Source: an uncultured Lachnospiraceae bacterium (GTDB taxonomy: Bacteria > Bacillota > Clostridia > Lachnospirales > Lachnospiraceae). Taken from it: DNA of 51,920 bases. Position 1 is the first letter of the stretch, and each line of letters begins with the position of its first letter. The notes under the pieces are model-generated. The model searched no databases. It worked only from the letters and a program-made list of their open reading frames with translations, and had not been told where the DNA came from. Location: contig CAJUJY010000022.1 of assembly GCA_910586555.1 (NCBI GenBank), positions 1-51,920 of the forward strand, given 5' to 3'. Position numbers and translations under genes: made by a program. Positions 23,020 to 31,969 of the stretch are shown here, one piece after another.

Positions 23020-23815
23020 TATTTGCCCTCCTTTCTTTAGTAACTATATAAATATAATATATAAAGGTAACAGGCAGGGATATTAAATACGGTATAAAAA
23101 TAAACCTTATGTTTTCCAGTGTTTCTATATTTTTTAAAAAGCTGACATATAAAAACAGGCTGCTTATTATAGATAAATTCTGTGTGGCAGCAAAAAACAT
23201 ATAAATATTCCCAGAAAGCATTTTCTTTAAAAATAATATTTCTAATATAAATAAAATAACTACAACAGGATAAATTATAATGTTTATAAACCGGCCAATG
23301 TATATTGTATACCCGTTCTCTGCCATCTTTGGCACTATAACATATGTAAACAGTTGTAATAAAACAAAAAACAAGAATACTGCTGCCTGGCTTTTAATAA
23401 ATGTTTCCCTTTTATTTTTGTTTACTTTAATAACCGTAAGCAGACAGTTATTGCCAGCAAGAAGCCATATAATAACAGGGCTTAAAACAGCCAGTATACA
23501 GGAAGCTTCAAAGGGTGGCAGGAAAACAAAAGGAACTAAAAGCACCAGTGTTAATACAGCCAGCAAAGTATTTTTTATTATTACATGCAATTTTTTTCCA
23601 ATACCGCCAGGATATGATTCTTTAAGAAGTTCCTTTGCAAACATTCCAGGGCTTCCATATTCTTTAATTATTTCTGCATCCTTCCTGCCTTCTTTACTGG
23701 CCTGGCCAAAACAGGCATTTAAATCTTCAAGGGTATCCTTTATTTCCTGGAAAGTAAAATGCCAAAACATTGCATTTTTAACACCAGCCAGGAATTTTTC
23801 TTTCTCTTCTTTCAT
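23003..23815 (-). CDS. HAAS/DUF1700-like membrane protein
   Basis: 270 aa. The N-terminal 65 residues (AMFWHFTFQEIKDTLEDLNACF, EIIKEYGSPGMFAKELL) resemble the HAAS/DUF1700 helical domain that pairs with PadR regulators. Six hydrophobic segments follow. Such proteins are encoded with PadR regulators and are thought to transmit membrane signals to them. Ribosome binding site GGAGG before ATG; promoter at 23906-23933. Confidence 0.8.
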   Translation of the reverse strand: MKEEKEKFLAGVKNAMFWHFTFQEIKDTLEDLNACFGQASKEGRKDAEIIKEYGSPGMFAKELLKESYPGGIGKKLHVIIKNTLLAVLTLVLLVPFVFLPPFEASCILAVLSPVIIWLLAGNNCLLTVIKVNKNKRETFIKSQAAVFLFFVLLQLFTYVIVPKMAENGYTIYIGRFINIIIYPVVVILFILEILFLKKMLSGNIYMFFAATQNLSIISSLFLYVSFLKNIETLENIRFIFIPYLISLPVTFIYYIYIVTKERRANIGCTD

Positions 23816-23905
23816 AAAAAACCTCCATTCCGCGCTGTGTGGCGCATAATGTTATGTATAAAACATTTTTATTTTATACAGATGCCAATATTGTACTATA
23901 TAATT

Positions 23906-23933
23906 ATTATAGCAACTATTATTCAAAAGTCAA
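23906..23933 (-). promoter_or_regulatory. Promoter of the HAAS-PadR operon
   Basis: On the minus strand: TTGACT (23933-23928), 16-bp spacer, TATAAT (23911-23906). The region just upstream has direct repeats of ACTATTG 13 bp apart, a candidate PadR operator. Confidence 0.65.
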
Positions 23934-24028
23934 TAGTAATAGACAATAGTTTGCGGCTGTTTCATAAACTTATAATATAAATAATAGATAATTTATAGTT
24001 ATCTGTGGTTTATTTAAAAAGAATTGTA

Positions 24029-24172
24029 CATGTGGAAATTTTTATGTCCCAGTAAAAGGCCCGCTCCCGCTATGATTGCACACGTAACAGTGCATAAAAC
24101 CTGAAAATACCAGGTTTAAGCACTGACGGTGCAAAAATGCCTTTTACATGGGACATAAAAATTTTCCACATG
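24029..24172. repeat. 144-bp long hairpin element
   Basis: Arms 24029-24060 and 24139-24172 pair almost completely (begin catgtggaaa, end tttccacatg). Inside lie TGCAC..CAGTGC/GCACTG..GTGCA and a perfect AAACCTG/CAGGTTT hairpin, so nearly the whole segment folds into one long stem. No ORF or target-site duplication is seen. Could be a MITE-like element or a structured RNA. Confidence 0.8.
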
Positions 24173-24303
24173 GTTTAAGCTATATTGAAAAATACCAGCT
24201 ACAGACAGCAGCCAGATGGTACTGTATTTTTTATTGTCTGCTGGTTTTAAACATACAGCAGGTTTTTTATTCTGTATAAAATATTTCCCCATTGAACATA
24301 AAA

Positions 24304-24780
24304 ACATGCAGACAGTTTTATATATCTTCTGTAAAAGGCACTATAGTGCCGCCAGTGCCTGGGTCTGGTAGTTTTACAGACCCTATGCATTGCTAACACT
24401 ATATATAGTGTTGTGCACTATCATAGTGCAATGTCATTAAGTTAAGGAGATTTGCAGAAAATATTCCAATAAATTTCCAAAGTGTATATTACCTGGCAAG
24501 TTCCAAATGTGCTTCCAATGAACAAGCTGTAGATTTGTAAAGGGACCGCTGGTGCTTAAGTCCCGTATTAAATGCTTCAAAGAAGTTTTTTCTTTGAAGC
24601 ATAGGGACTTTATGCACCATTGCGTGTGACGTCCAAGCGCAAGCGGGCTGTTCTGGTTTGTCAAGGGACACTTTGGAACTGCCAGGGCATAATATTTTAG
24701 TTTCTATTTCCTTAACTAAATGACATTGTATCGTAGTGAAAACGTGCCTGCTACAGAAAATATATAAAACTGCTGCATGT
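24304..24780. repeat. 477-bp nested inverted-repeat element
   Basis: The outer arms, about 38 bp (24304-24341 and 24744-24780), begin acatgcag and end ctgcatgt. A second pair lies at 24416-24445/24711-24738 (core caatgtcatt.agttaagga), a third at about 24488-24513/24665-24692, and an inner stem at about 24551-24617 includes TGCTTCAAAGAA/TCTTTGAAGCA. Small palindromes GGCACTATAGTGCC, AACACTATATATAGTGTT and TGCACTATCATAGTGCA sit in the left part. No credible ORF. It resembles either a transposon-derived MITE or a large structured non-coding RNA. Confidence 0.75.
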
Positions 24781-24827
24781 ACACAGCCTTTGATATATAC
24801 AAAAAACCAATGCAGGATAACTATAAA

Positions 24828-25967
24828 TTATCTTTTGTTTACACACATTCCTGGCATTTTAACAAATGCTGTAAGCTGTAGTTTTACGTAATTTTCCCAG
24901 AAGGGGTTTTTCTTATTAATTGTCCTGCCAGGAACTGCATAGAAGCAGGTTTTGTCTTTGTATGTAATGTAAAACTGGCTGCTGTCTTTAAGTTCCTGTA
25001 GTGTGGCGGAAGGTATAAAAAAGCCCTCTTTCCAGCTATAACAGCCAGATGCAGGATAATCTGGGTAAAAATATTTTAGATTTCCATAAAATAAAGGGAC
25101 TGACAATATAGCAGTATCTTCTTTTAACGTAAGTAAAATATTGCTTGTAAGTAAAATACTGTTTTCAGGAATTGTTTTTTCCCTGCTTTCTGGTAGTTGT
25201 TTTGTAACAGTTATTTTTTTAGGTATTGCCATATTGTGGCCAAAAGTTATATTAATATATTTATTCTGCCCGCTGTGCCAGGGAGCTATATTTGTTATGG
25301 CAATTTCACAGTTACCAGAAAATATTTCCCTGTATGAAAGCAGGCTGCATATATCAAGCATATGTTTTATATCGTCATGGTTATGTAAAAACAAGAAACT
25401 TTCAAGTCCTGCTGCTTTTTTGCTGTTTATAATTTTATACTGCATATACTGGGAATACACAGAAATTAACTGTCCGCCGTTATATTTATCTTCACGGTTT
25501 ATGCCAAGCCATTTTTCAAGATCTGCCTGTCCTGCTTTTGGTATGGACAGAAGCTTTTTTAACGGCCGTATAAGTGCAAGCAGGTCTATGGAATGTTTAT
25601 AGTACATGTCATTTAATATGGAAAGACAGTGGCTGTCTGGTTTTATATTATGTTTTTCACATTTATTTAGTATATATGGTATATCAAATGTTCTTCCGTT
25701 AAAGTGGTACAGATAATTGTATCTTCCAAGGATTTCTAAGAATGATATTATAATTTCTTCCTCACTGTTGTAATTATCTGCAAAAAACTGCCTTAAATGC
25801 CAGGTACCACGGCTGCCATTAAAAAACATTGCCCCAATCATATAAAGTGAAGAAGCTTTTGGTGACAGGCCAGTTGTTTCTATATCAAAAAATAATATTT
25901 CTTCTTTATTATGTTTAAAGTTGTAAGTAAATACCGGCTGTTCTATATCACTATCTGTAATTTTCAT
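24828..25967 (-). CDS. RNase H-fold exonuclease-like protein (YprB type)
   Basis: 379 aa. The DEDD-type motif FFDIETTGLSPKASSLY opens a 3'-5' exonuclease-like domain (about residues 25-190), followed by YHFNGRTFDIPYI and SIDLLALIRPLKK. This matches the YprB family (RNase H-like, Pfam RNase_H_2). The C-terminal half is less conserved. The start is ATG 25967, 5 nt after CAGGGGG; the longer frame from 26063 lacks a ribosome binding site. In firmicutes it often sits by a DEAH helicase gene, which is absent here. Probable role in DNA/RNA processing. Confidence 0.83.
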   Translation of the reverse strand: MKITDSDIEQPVFTYNFKHNKEEILFFDIETTGLSPKASSLYMIGAMFFNGSRGTWHLRQFFADNYNSEEEIIISFLEILGRYNYLYHFNGRTFDIPYILNKCEKHNIKPDSHCLSILNDMYYKHSIDLLALIRPLKKLLSIPKAGQADLEKWLGINREDKYNGGQLISVYSQYMQYKIINSKKAAGLESFLFLHNHDDIKHMLDICSLLSYREIFSGNCEIAITNIAPWHSGQNKYINITFGHNMAIPKKITVTKQLPESREKTIPENSILLTSNILLTLKEDTAILSVPLFYGNLKYFYPDYPASGCYSWKEGFFIPSATLQELKDSSQFYITYKDKTCFYAVPGRTINKKNPFWENYVKLQLTAFVKMPGMCVNKR

Positions 25968-26160
25968 ATTTCCCCCTGTAATTCTTATATATTTCCCTGT
26001 AAAACCCTGGACGGGAAAATGCCATGCCTGTAATATACTATAATCTTTAAAAAGTTGCAACATAATACATGATAAGTTATAATTACATACAGCGGCTGTT
26101 TATACAAAAGGAAAATACCTGGTATACATAAGTAATATAAATGAAAGGCAGGCCTTACTA

Positions 26161-27819
26161 ATGGAGAAATTTTTTAACCATGATGCAGCATATGAAAAGT
26201 GGGACAGGAAAAATAAAAACAAAGGACGCGGCAATTATTTTGAAGAGGAGGAGAATAAAAGCTATTTAAAAGGACTTAAAGGCAGGGTGCAGAATAATTT
26301 AAGTGGTTTTTTAAGAATAGTTCTTACTGCACTTATGGTTCTTATACAGTGCCTGTTTATAGTTTTTCTTCCGTTTGTGCTGCAAAGTGTTACAGTATAT
26401 TTTTATTTTATATGGGAGATTACATCAGTAATTGTAATAGTGGCACTGGTAAACCGTAACCAGAGCCCTTCTTACAGGCTGGCATGGATATCTATAGTTA
26501 TGCTGCTTCCATTAAGCGGTTTTATTATGTTTTACCTGTGGGGGCGTGACAGAAGCGGCAAGCGCAGGCTTGACCAGTATATACTCCGGCAGATATCGTA
26601 TGGAAACCAGTTCCTTATACAAGATGAAGATGTTTACCTTGATTTTATTTCTGAAAACCCAGTACCAGGGCGCATGGTGAAATATATGGAAAATGAGGGT
26701 TTTCCGCTTACATCTGGCAATGCTGTGGATTTTTATCCTATGGGTGAAGATGTATTTGAAGAAATATTCAGGGATCTTGAGAAAGCAGAGAAATTTATAC
26801 TTATTGATTTTTTTATTGTTGCAGAAGGCGGTATATGGGATAAAATGCATGAAATACTTAAACGTAAGGTGGAACAAGGCGTTGAAGTAAAATTCCTCTA
26901 TGATGATTTTGGGGCTGCAATAAGGACACGCAAGTATTTTAAACAGATTTTAGAGCATGAAGGGTTTGAAATGAGGGTTTTTAACCCAATCCATAAATAT
27001 ACAGGTGAATTGTATATGAATTACCGTTCACACCAGAAAATACTTGTAATTGATGGTGAAGTGGGATATACAGGGGGTTTTAACCTTGCAGATGAATATG
27101 CAAACCTTATTGAAAGGTTTGGTGTGTGGAAAGATACAGGCATACGTATAAGAGGTGATGCAGTATGGGGCCTTACAGTGGTTTTTCTGCAAATGTGGGA
27201 GGCATCGGAAAATACAGGAGGGCATGTTGATTACCTGGATTATAAAGTTACATTCCCGCGTAAATGTGGTAATGTATTCTGCCAGGTTATTTCTGACGGG
27301 CCTGCCAATAACCCGGATAATCCAATAGAAAGCATATACAACCAGATGATAGTATATGCAGACCAGTATCTTTATATAACAACACCTTACCTTATAATAG
27401 AGGATTATATGAAAAATTCGCTTATAGAAGCTGTAAAGCGTGGTGTCGATGTAAGGATTATTACACCTGGCATACCAGACAAGAAGAATGTCAAACTGCT
27501 TACTAATTATAATTATGGCCTGCTTTTAAGGGAGGGTGTAAAGATATATGAATATACACCAGGTTTTATACATGCTAAACAGATACTTACTGAAAATTCG
27601 GTTATTATAGGCACTATAAACATGGATTACAGGAGTTTCTACCTGCATTATGAAAATGGTGTGTGGATGTCAGGAAAGGAAATACAAGAAGCAGTAAGGA
27701 CAGATTTCTTTAAAACATTTAAAGAAAGTAAAGAAATAACATATGAAGAGTGGCTTGGCCGTCCTTTATGGTGGAAGCTTGTACAGCCGCTTTTAAATCT
27801 TTTTTCAACACTTTTTTAA
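26161..27819 (+). CDS. cls: Cardiolipin synthase
   Basis: 552 aa. Hydrophobic N-terminus with three membrane segments (about residues 50-130), then two phospholipase D HKD motifs: H291-Q-K in RSHQKILVIDG with GGFNLADEY, and H471-A-K in FIHAKQILTEN with GTINMDYRS. It joins two phosphatidylglycerol molecules into cardiolipin at the membrane. Length slightly above the usual 480-510 because of the extended N-terminal region with a charged start (YEKWDRKNKNKGRG). Start ATG 26161. Confidence 0.94.
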   Translation: MEKFFNHDAAYEKWDRKNKNKGRGNYFEEEENKSYLKGLKGRVQNNLSGFLRIVLTALMVLIQCLFIVFLPFVLQSVTVYFYFIWEITSVIVIVALVNRNQSPSYRLAWISIVMLLPLSGFIMFYLWGRDRSGKRRLDQYILRQISYGNQFLIQDEDVYLDFISENPVPGRMVKYMENEGFPLTSGNAVDFYPMGEDVFEEIFRDLEKAEKFILIDFFIVAEGGIWDKMHEILKRKVEQGVEVKFLYDDFGAAIRTRKYFKQILEHEGFEMRVFNPIHKYTGELYMNYRSHQKILVIDGEVGYTGGFNLADEYANLIERFGVWKDTGIRIRGDAVWGLTVVFLQMWEASENTGGHVDYLDYKVTFPRKCGNVFCQVISDGPANNPDNPIESIYNQMIVYADQYLYITTPYLIIEDYMKNSLIEAVKRGVDVRIITPGIPDKKNVKLLTNYNYGLLLREGVKIYEYTPGFIHAKQILTENSVIIGTINMDYRSFYLHYENGVWMSGKEIQEAVRTDFFKTFKESKEITYEEWLGRPLWWKLVQPLLNLFSTLF

Positions 27820-27840
27820 AAATTATTTCTGGAAAGGTAA

Positions 27841-28104
27841 ATGGTTTATATGATATATACAAATATTTGCAAACACTGCCATAAAATATTTAAATCCAAA
27901 ATTAAAACAATGTGCTGTAAGGAATGCCGTGAAAAGGACTCAGACAAGCTTGATGACATTGTACAATACCTTAAGCTTTATCCTAACAGCAACGCACTCC
28001 AGATATCAGAAGAACTTGGCATACACCCATATGTTATAATAAAATATATGGAAGAAGGCTGGCTTGGTGAAGCTTACGGGGAATTTTCAAAGCTGCCGGA
28101 TTAA
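27841..28104 (+). CDS. Zinc-ribbon/helix-turn-helix protein, YvyF-like
   Basis: 87 aa. An N-terminal zinc ribbon (CKHCHKIF and CCKEC) is followed by a short helix-turn-helix (NSNALQISEELGIHPYVIIKYMEEG). This arrangement matches the small YvyF/TIGR03826 proteins found in flagellar operons of Bacillus and Clostridia. Here it precedes ruvAB instead. Start either ATG 27841 (3 nt after GGAAAGG) or ATG 27850; the second has a long spacing, so the choice is open. Confidence 0.72.
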   Translation: MVYMIYTNICKHCHKIFKSKIKTMCCKECREKDSDKLDDIVQYLKLYPNSNALQISEELGIHPYVIIKYMEEGWLGEAYGEFSKLPD

Positions 28105-28164
28105 AATGTACAGCTTATGGAAAATATTTTTTGCACATAAAAGGGCAAGGAGGATATTCTGGCA

Positions 28165-28770
28165 ATGATTAATTATATAAGGGGAAAACTGGCAGACATT
28201 ACAGAAAACAGTATTATTGTTGAAAACGGCGGCATAGGGTATGAAATATTTGTCCCAGGGCCGGCAGGTTATGGTGCATGGCAGGCGGGGGAGGAGGTAC
28301 TTGTTTATACCTATATGCATGTAAGGGAGGACTTAGTGCAGCTTTTTGGCTTTATGGACAAGGACAGCCTTAGTGTATTTAAAATGTTAGTTACTGTAAG
28401 CGGCATAGGCCCTAAAGGGGCGCTTGGCATAATTGGCGCAATGGGTGCAGATACTTTAAGGTTTGCCATACTTGCAGATGATGAAAAAACTATTGCCAAA
28501 GCACCCGGTATAGGGATTAAGACTGCAAGGAAGCTTATAATTGAACTTAAGGATAAAATTAAGGCTAAAGAAGTAACAGAAGCAGCACTGGCACATGGGG
28601 AGGAAATGGCAGCCTCTGCTGGCAGCACACAGCTAATTTCTGATGCTGCAGAAGCACTGGCAGCATTAGGGTATTCCCTGGCAGAAGCACTGGCGGCTGT
28701 AAAAAGTGTTGATAAAAACGCATATAAAACTACCAGTGAACTTTTAAAACTCAGCCTTAAAAAACTTTAG
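28165..28770 (+). CDS. ruvA: Holliday junction branch migration protein RuvA
   Basis: 201 aa, typical length. N-terminal OB fold (MINYIRGKLADITENSIIVE), two helix-hairpin-helix motifs (SGIGPKGALGIIGA, PGIGIKTARKLIIELKDK) and the C-terminal domain that contacts RuvB (EALAALGYSLAEALAAV). It forms the tetramer that holds the four-way junction. AGGAGG 9 nt before ATG. ruvB follows 18 nt later; no ruvC, as usual in firmicutes. Confidence 0.97.
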   Translation: MINYIRGKLADITENSIIVENGGIGYEIFVPGPAGYGAWQAGEEVLVYTYMHVREDLVQLFGFMDKDSLSVFKMLVTVSGIGPKGALGIIGAMGADTLRFAILADDEKTIAKAPGIGIKTARKLIIELKDKIKAKEVTEAALAHGEEMAASAGSTQLISDAAEALAALGYSLAEALAAVKSVDKNAYKTTSELLKLSLKKL

Positions 28771-28788
28771 AAAGGAACATTTCTTATT

Positions 28789-29790
28789 ATGGCTAAAAGA
28801 ACAATTACTACCGAATTTACTACAGAAGATGCAGGAATTGAAACAAGCTTAAGGCCTAAGTTCCTTAAAGATTACATAGGGCAGAAAAAGGTTAAAAGCA
28901 ATTTAAAAGTATATATAGATGCAGCAAAACAAAGAAATGACACCCTGGACCATGTGCTTTTATATGGGCCTCCTGGACTTGGCAAAACAACGCTTGCAGG
29001 GATTATTGCCAATGAAATGGGGGTAAATATCAAGGTGACAGCAGGGCCTGCTATTGAAAAACCTGGTGAGATGGCAGCAATACTCAATAACCTTGGTGAT
29101 GGTGATGTGCTTTTTGTAGATGAGATACACAGGCTTAACAGGCAGGTTGAGGAAGTCCTTTATCCTGCAATGGAGGATTATGTTATAGATGTTGTTATAG
29201 GCAAAGGCTCTTCTGCACGTTCAATACGCCTTGAACTGCCAAAGTTTACACTTGTAGGTGCAACTACACGTGCTGGTATGCTTTCAGCACCTTTAAGGGA
29301 CAGGTTTGGTGTTGTAAACAGGCTGGAGTTTTATACAGAGGAAGAATTGTCACAGATAATTAAAAACTCAGCAGCAAAGCTTGATATTACAATCGAAGAA
29401 GAAGGGGCAGAAGAGCTTGCCAGGCGGTCAAGAGGGACACCAAGGCTTGCAAACCGCCTGTTAAAACGTGTCAGGGATTTTGCGCAGATAAAATATGATG
29501 GCAATATTACAAAAGAAGTGGCAGGCTTTGCACTGGATCTTTTAGAAGTTGACAAGATGGGACTTGATAACACAGACAGGTTTATATTAAAAACACTTAT
29601 AGAAAACTTCGGGGGAGGGCCGGCAGGGATTGAAGCACTTGCTGTTTCGGTTGGTGAGGATGCAGGCACACTGGAAGATGTATATGAACCATACCTTGTA
29701 CAGAAAGGTTTTATATTAAGGACTGCAAGGGGGCGCATGGCTTCCAGGGAAGCATATAAACACTTCGGGCTTAATATGCCTCCTGGATAA
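28789..29790 (+). CDS. ruvB: Holliday junction branch migration helicase RuvB
   Basis: 333 aa. AAA+ motor: Walker A GPPGLGKTT at residues 60-68, Walker B LFVDEIHRLN, sensor 1 GATTRAGMLSAPLRDRFG, arginine finger region RSRGTPRLANRLLKR, and a C-terminal winged helix (LVQKGFILRTARGRMAS). It drives branch migration of recombination intermediates together with RuvA. Ribosome binding site AAAGGAA. It converges on the glycosyltransferase gene with only 6 bp between stops and no visible terminator. Confidence 0.98.
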   Translation: MAKRTITTEFTTEDAGIETSLRPKFLKDYIGQKKVKSNLKVYIDAAKQRNDTLDHVLLYGPPGLGKTTLAGIIANEMGVNIKVTAGPAIEKPGEMAAILNNLGDGDVLFVDEIHRLNRQVEEVLYPAMEDYVIDVVIGKGSSARSIRLELPKFTLVGATTRAGMLSAPLRDRFGVVNRLEFYTEEELSQIIKNSAAKLDITIEEEGAEELARRSRGTPRLANRLLKRVRDFAQIKYDGNITKEVAGFALDLLEVDKMGLDNTDRFILKTLIENFGGGPAGIEALAVSVGEDAGTLEDVYEPYLVQKGFILRTARGRMASREAYKHFGLNMPPG

Positions 29791-29796
29791 ATATCT

Positions 29797-30981
29797 TCAG
29801 ATAAACTTAAGCAGTTCATTATGCAGCATTTTTGCACGCTGCTGCCATGTATGGTTTTCCATTGCGTATTTAAATGCTTCTTTTTGTATAAGTTCCATCT
29901 GCCCTGTATCTTCTAAAAGGCTGTTTACAATAAACGGGAGCATGTCAAGCTGTTTTAAGTCATAAAATACTATATTTTTATTTGGTGAAAGTATTTCATC
30001 AAGATATTTACTATGGTCAGTTAAACAGACTGCCCCGTTTAACATAGAATTAAATATGCGGTCATGCGCACCATCTTTAAACCATGGCATGACATTAAGT
30101 GATATTTTGCCTTGTGATATGGTTTTAAGACATTCTTCTGAACTTGTATAAGGTGAATATGTAAGATTTCCAGGACACCGGCAGCACAGGCGGTTCCAGC
30201 CGTTGCCAACACAGTGCACTTTTAGCCCACTGTCAATAAGTGTTTTAATTACCAGCCCCCTGAAGTAAAACCTGATATATGTATCTATAAATATCATATT
30301 AGGAAAAGTACTGCGCATCTGGTCTTTTGATGCCTCCGGGATTTCCCTGTAAATATGGCGTTCAATAACTGTTTCACATGGCTGGCCAGGATCTGATATA
30401 AGGTCATCAATTATGCCATTATAAAAATCAGCATATTCATCACCATTGCGCATAATATACTGGTCAAATTCTTCAGGAGGCGTATAATTGCCTGTAAAAA
30501 CAATATCATACGGGCGGTCTGCAATACATTTAAAACTGCCATCAGGATAAAGCGGTGTACCGCCAAGCGGCAAAAACATTCCGCGCTTAATATCAGGATA
30601 ATATTTTTTAATGTATTTGCCGTGGTACCTGTCTATTGATACCTCATAATAGATGCGTGGTATTATTTCAAGCAGTTCAGGATAGTAAAACGGGTGGTCA
30701 GCAACTATATTTACACAAGGGATTTTTCTTTTATCCCATATGGATATACCCTGTACATCAAAAAGAGAGGTTTCATAATGTATACCATCAAAATTAAATG
30801 TGACAAGGATTGTATCATATGAATCTGCAAACTTATACAGTGCTTCCGCACTTTCCTCCTCCATTTCCTGGTTAAAAAGGAAAGTTTTATAGCCAAGCAG
30901 CTCAAAACCCTTTTTTAACTGGAGTGAAAAATACTCCAGTGTTTCAGTACCACCAATCATTAATACAATCTTATGTCTCAT
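29797..30981 (-). CDS. Glycosyltransferase-like protein (CgeB/DUF3880 type)
   Basis: 394 aa. N-terminal Rossmann-like start HKIVLMIGGTETLEYFSLQLKKG, a central part with IPCVNIVADHPFYY, and a C-terminal nucleotide-sugar domain (PYTSSEECLKTISQGKISLNVMPW, HDRIFNSMLNGAVCLTD), as in CgeB-like glycosyltransferases. Substrate unknown; a surface glycan is likely. ATG 30981 is chosen because GGAGGAAAT precedes it; the upstream frame to 31023 has no such site. Single gene, convergent with ruvB. Confidence 0.8.
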   Translation of the reverse strand: MRHKIVLMIGGTETLEYFSLQLKKGFELLGYKTFLFNQEMEEESAEALYKFADSYDTILVTFNFDGIHYETSLFDVQGISIWDKRKIPCVNIVADHPFYYPELLEIIPRIYYEVSIDRYHGKYIKKYYPDIKRGMFLPLGGTPLYPDGSFKCIADRPYDIVFTGNYTPPEEFDQYIMRNGDEYADFYNGIIDDLISDPGQPCETVIERHIYREIPEASKDQMRSTFPNMIFIDTYIRFYFRGLVIKTLIDSGLKVHCVGNGWNRLCCRCPGNLTYSPYTSSEECLKTISQGKISLNVMPWFKDGAHDRIFNSMLNGAVCLTDHSKYLDEILSPNKNIVFYDLKQLDMLPFIVNSLLEDTGQMELIQKEAFKYAMENHTWQQRAKMLHNELLKFI

Positions 30982-31351
30982 AAGAATATTTCCTCCCTGA
31001 AAATATGATAATGTCTTATCCAATATGGAAAACAGGCACTTAATATTTATTATAACAGAAAAGTTATACAGTTGCTATATATACTTGTGAAATAATCTAA
31101 TTTATAATAAAATATAGCAGAGTGGCAGGGTTTGCATACTGCATTACGCTTGTAAATATATTTTTATGAAGTGGTTTTTGTATATAATGCCTGTCACAAA
31201 AGAAAGGTGGTTATATATTTTAAGCGGCTAGCAGGAAAAAAGGCATATAACTATATTACATTAGGTTAAAAAAATGGTTTTTATAAAAGAAGATTTATTA
31301 TGTTATAACTTTACACAAGAAAGCAAATTCTGACAAGAATGGAGGATTAAT

Positions 31352-31607
31352 ATGGATTATGCAATTCTTAGTAATGATAATGGTTTTACGGTTTTTAGTT
31401 ATGGGGGTTATGTGATAAGATTCTTTGGAAAAATATACTGCTGTAAAAGAATGGGATAATGGATATCTTGTTGTTATGGCAAAATATAACCATAATGATG
31501 AAAGTGAGGAAGATTACATTGATTTAATTCCGGTATTGAAGAATCTTTATATCTCTCCTCATCAATTTTTGAAACCAATTAAGGAAGTAAAGATTAAAAA
31601 TGCTTGA
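31352..31607 (+). pseudogene. Frameshifted hypothetical gene
   Basis: From ATG 31352 (GGAGG upstream) the frame reads MDYAILSNDNGFTVFSYGGY and stops after 35 codons at about 31459. A different frame continues from about 31420 with EKYTAVKEWDNGYLVVMAK to 31607. The pieces join naturally with a one- or two-base shift near 31415-31425. The family is unnamed; I recall similar short proteins in Lachnospiraceae without a known function. It directly precedes another broken frame. Confidence 0.6.
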
Positions 31608-31764
31608 TATTATTAAGATAGCAGATGAAGCAGATTTAATTGTAAATGGCTATGCATTTACCAAATGTATATAAGGATATAGAATTATTTATAAAGGAAA
31701 ATTATAAAGAAATGTATCTGAAATGGTCAAAATATAGTGAAAATGGATTTTATGGAAGTAATTA
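31600..31764 (+). pseudogene. Frameshifted/deleted hypothetical gene
   Basis: ATG 31600 reads MLDIIKIADEADLIVNGYAF then stops after 24 codons at 31674. An overlapping frame (from about 31650) reads HLPNVYKDIELFIKENYKEM and continues to about 31764. The two parts look like the start and end of a longer gene after a deletion or frameshift. It overlaps the previous broken gene by a few bases, as coupled genes do. Confidence 0.5.
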
Positions 31765-31914
31765 AGCATAGTCTTTTATAGAAGAATAAATGTATAGATA
31801 GGATTATTTACATTATAATTTATAAAACAGACATGGCATATAATTTTTGTATATAGTCATATATGCTGTTTATATGGTATAATAATCCTGCTGTTTTTGT
31901 AAGATGGGTGCTGA

Positions 31915-31944
31915 TTGAAACTGGTAAATATATTGTGTTATAAT
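31915..31944 (+). promoter_or_regulatory. Promoter of the dapF-murE-priA block
   Basis: TTGAAA (31915-31920), 18-bp spacer, TATAAT (31939-31944), 26 nt before the dapF start. It is the only strong promoter visible ahead of the long co-directional block. Confidence 0.65.
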
Positions 31945-31969
31945 ATAAAAGAAAGGAATGGTGTTTTTT

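Noticed and set aside
24116..24671. Several short minus-strand frames within the foldback elements
   Set aside because: They follow the symmetry of the inverted repeats, have no ribosome binding sites and no protein-like pattern.
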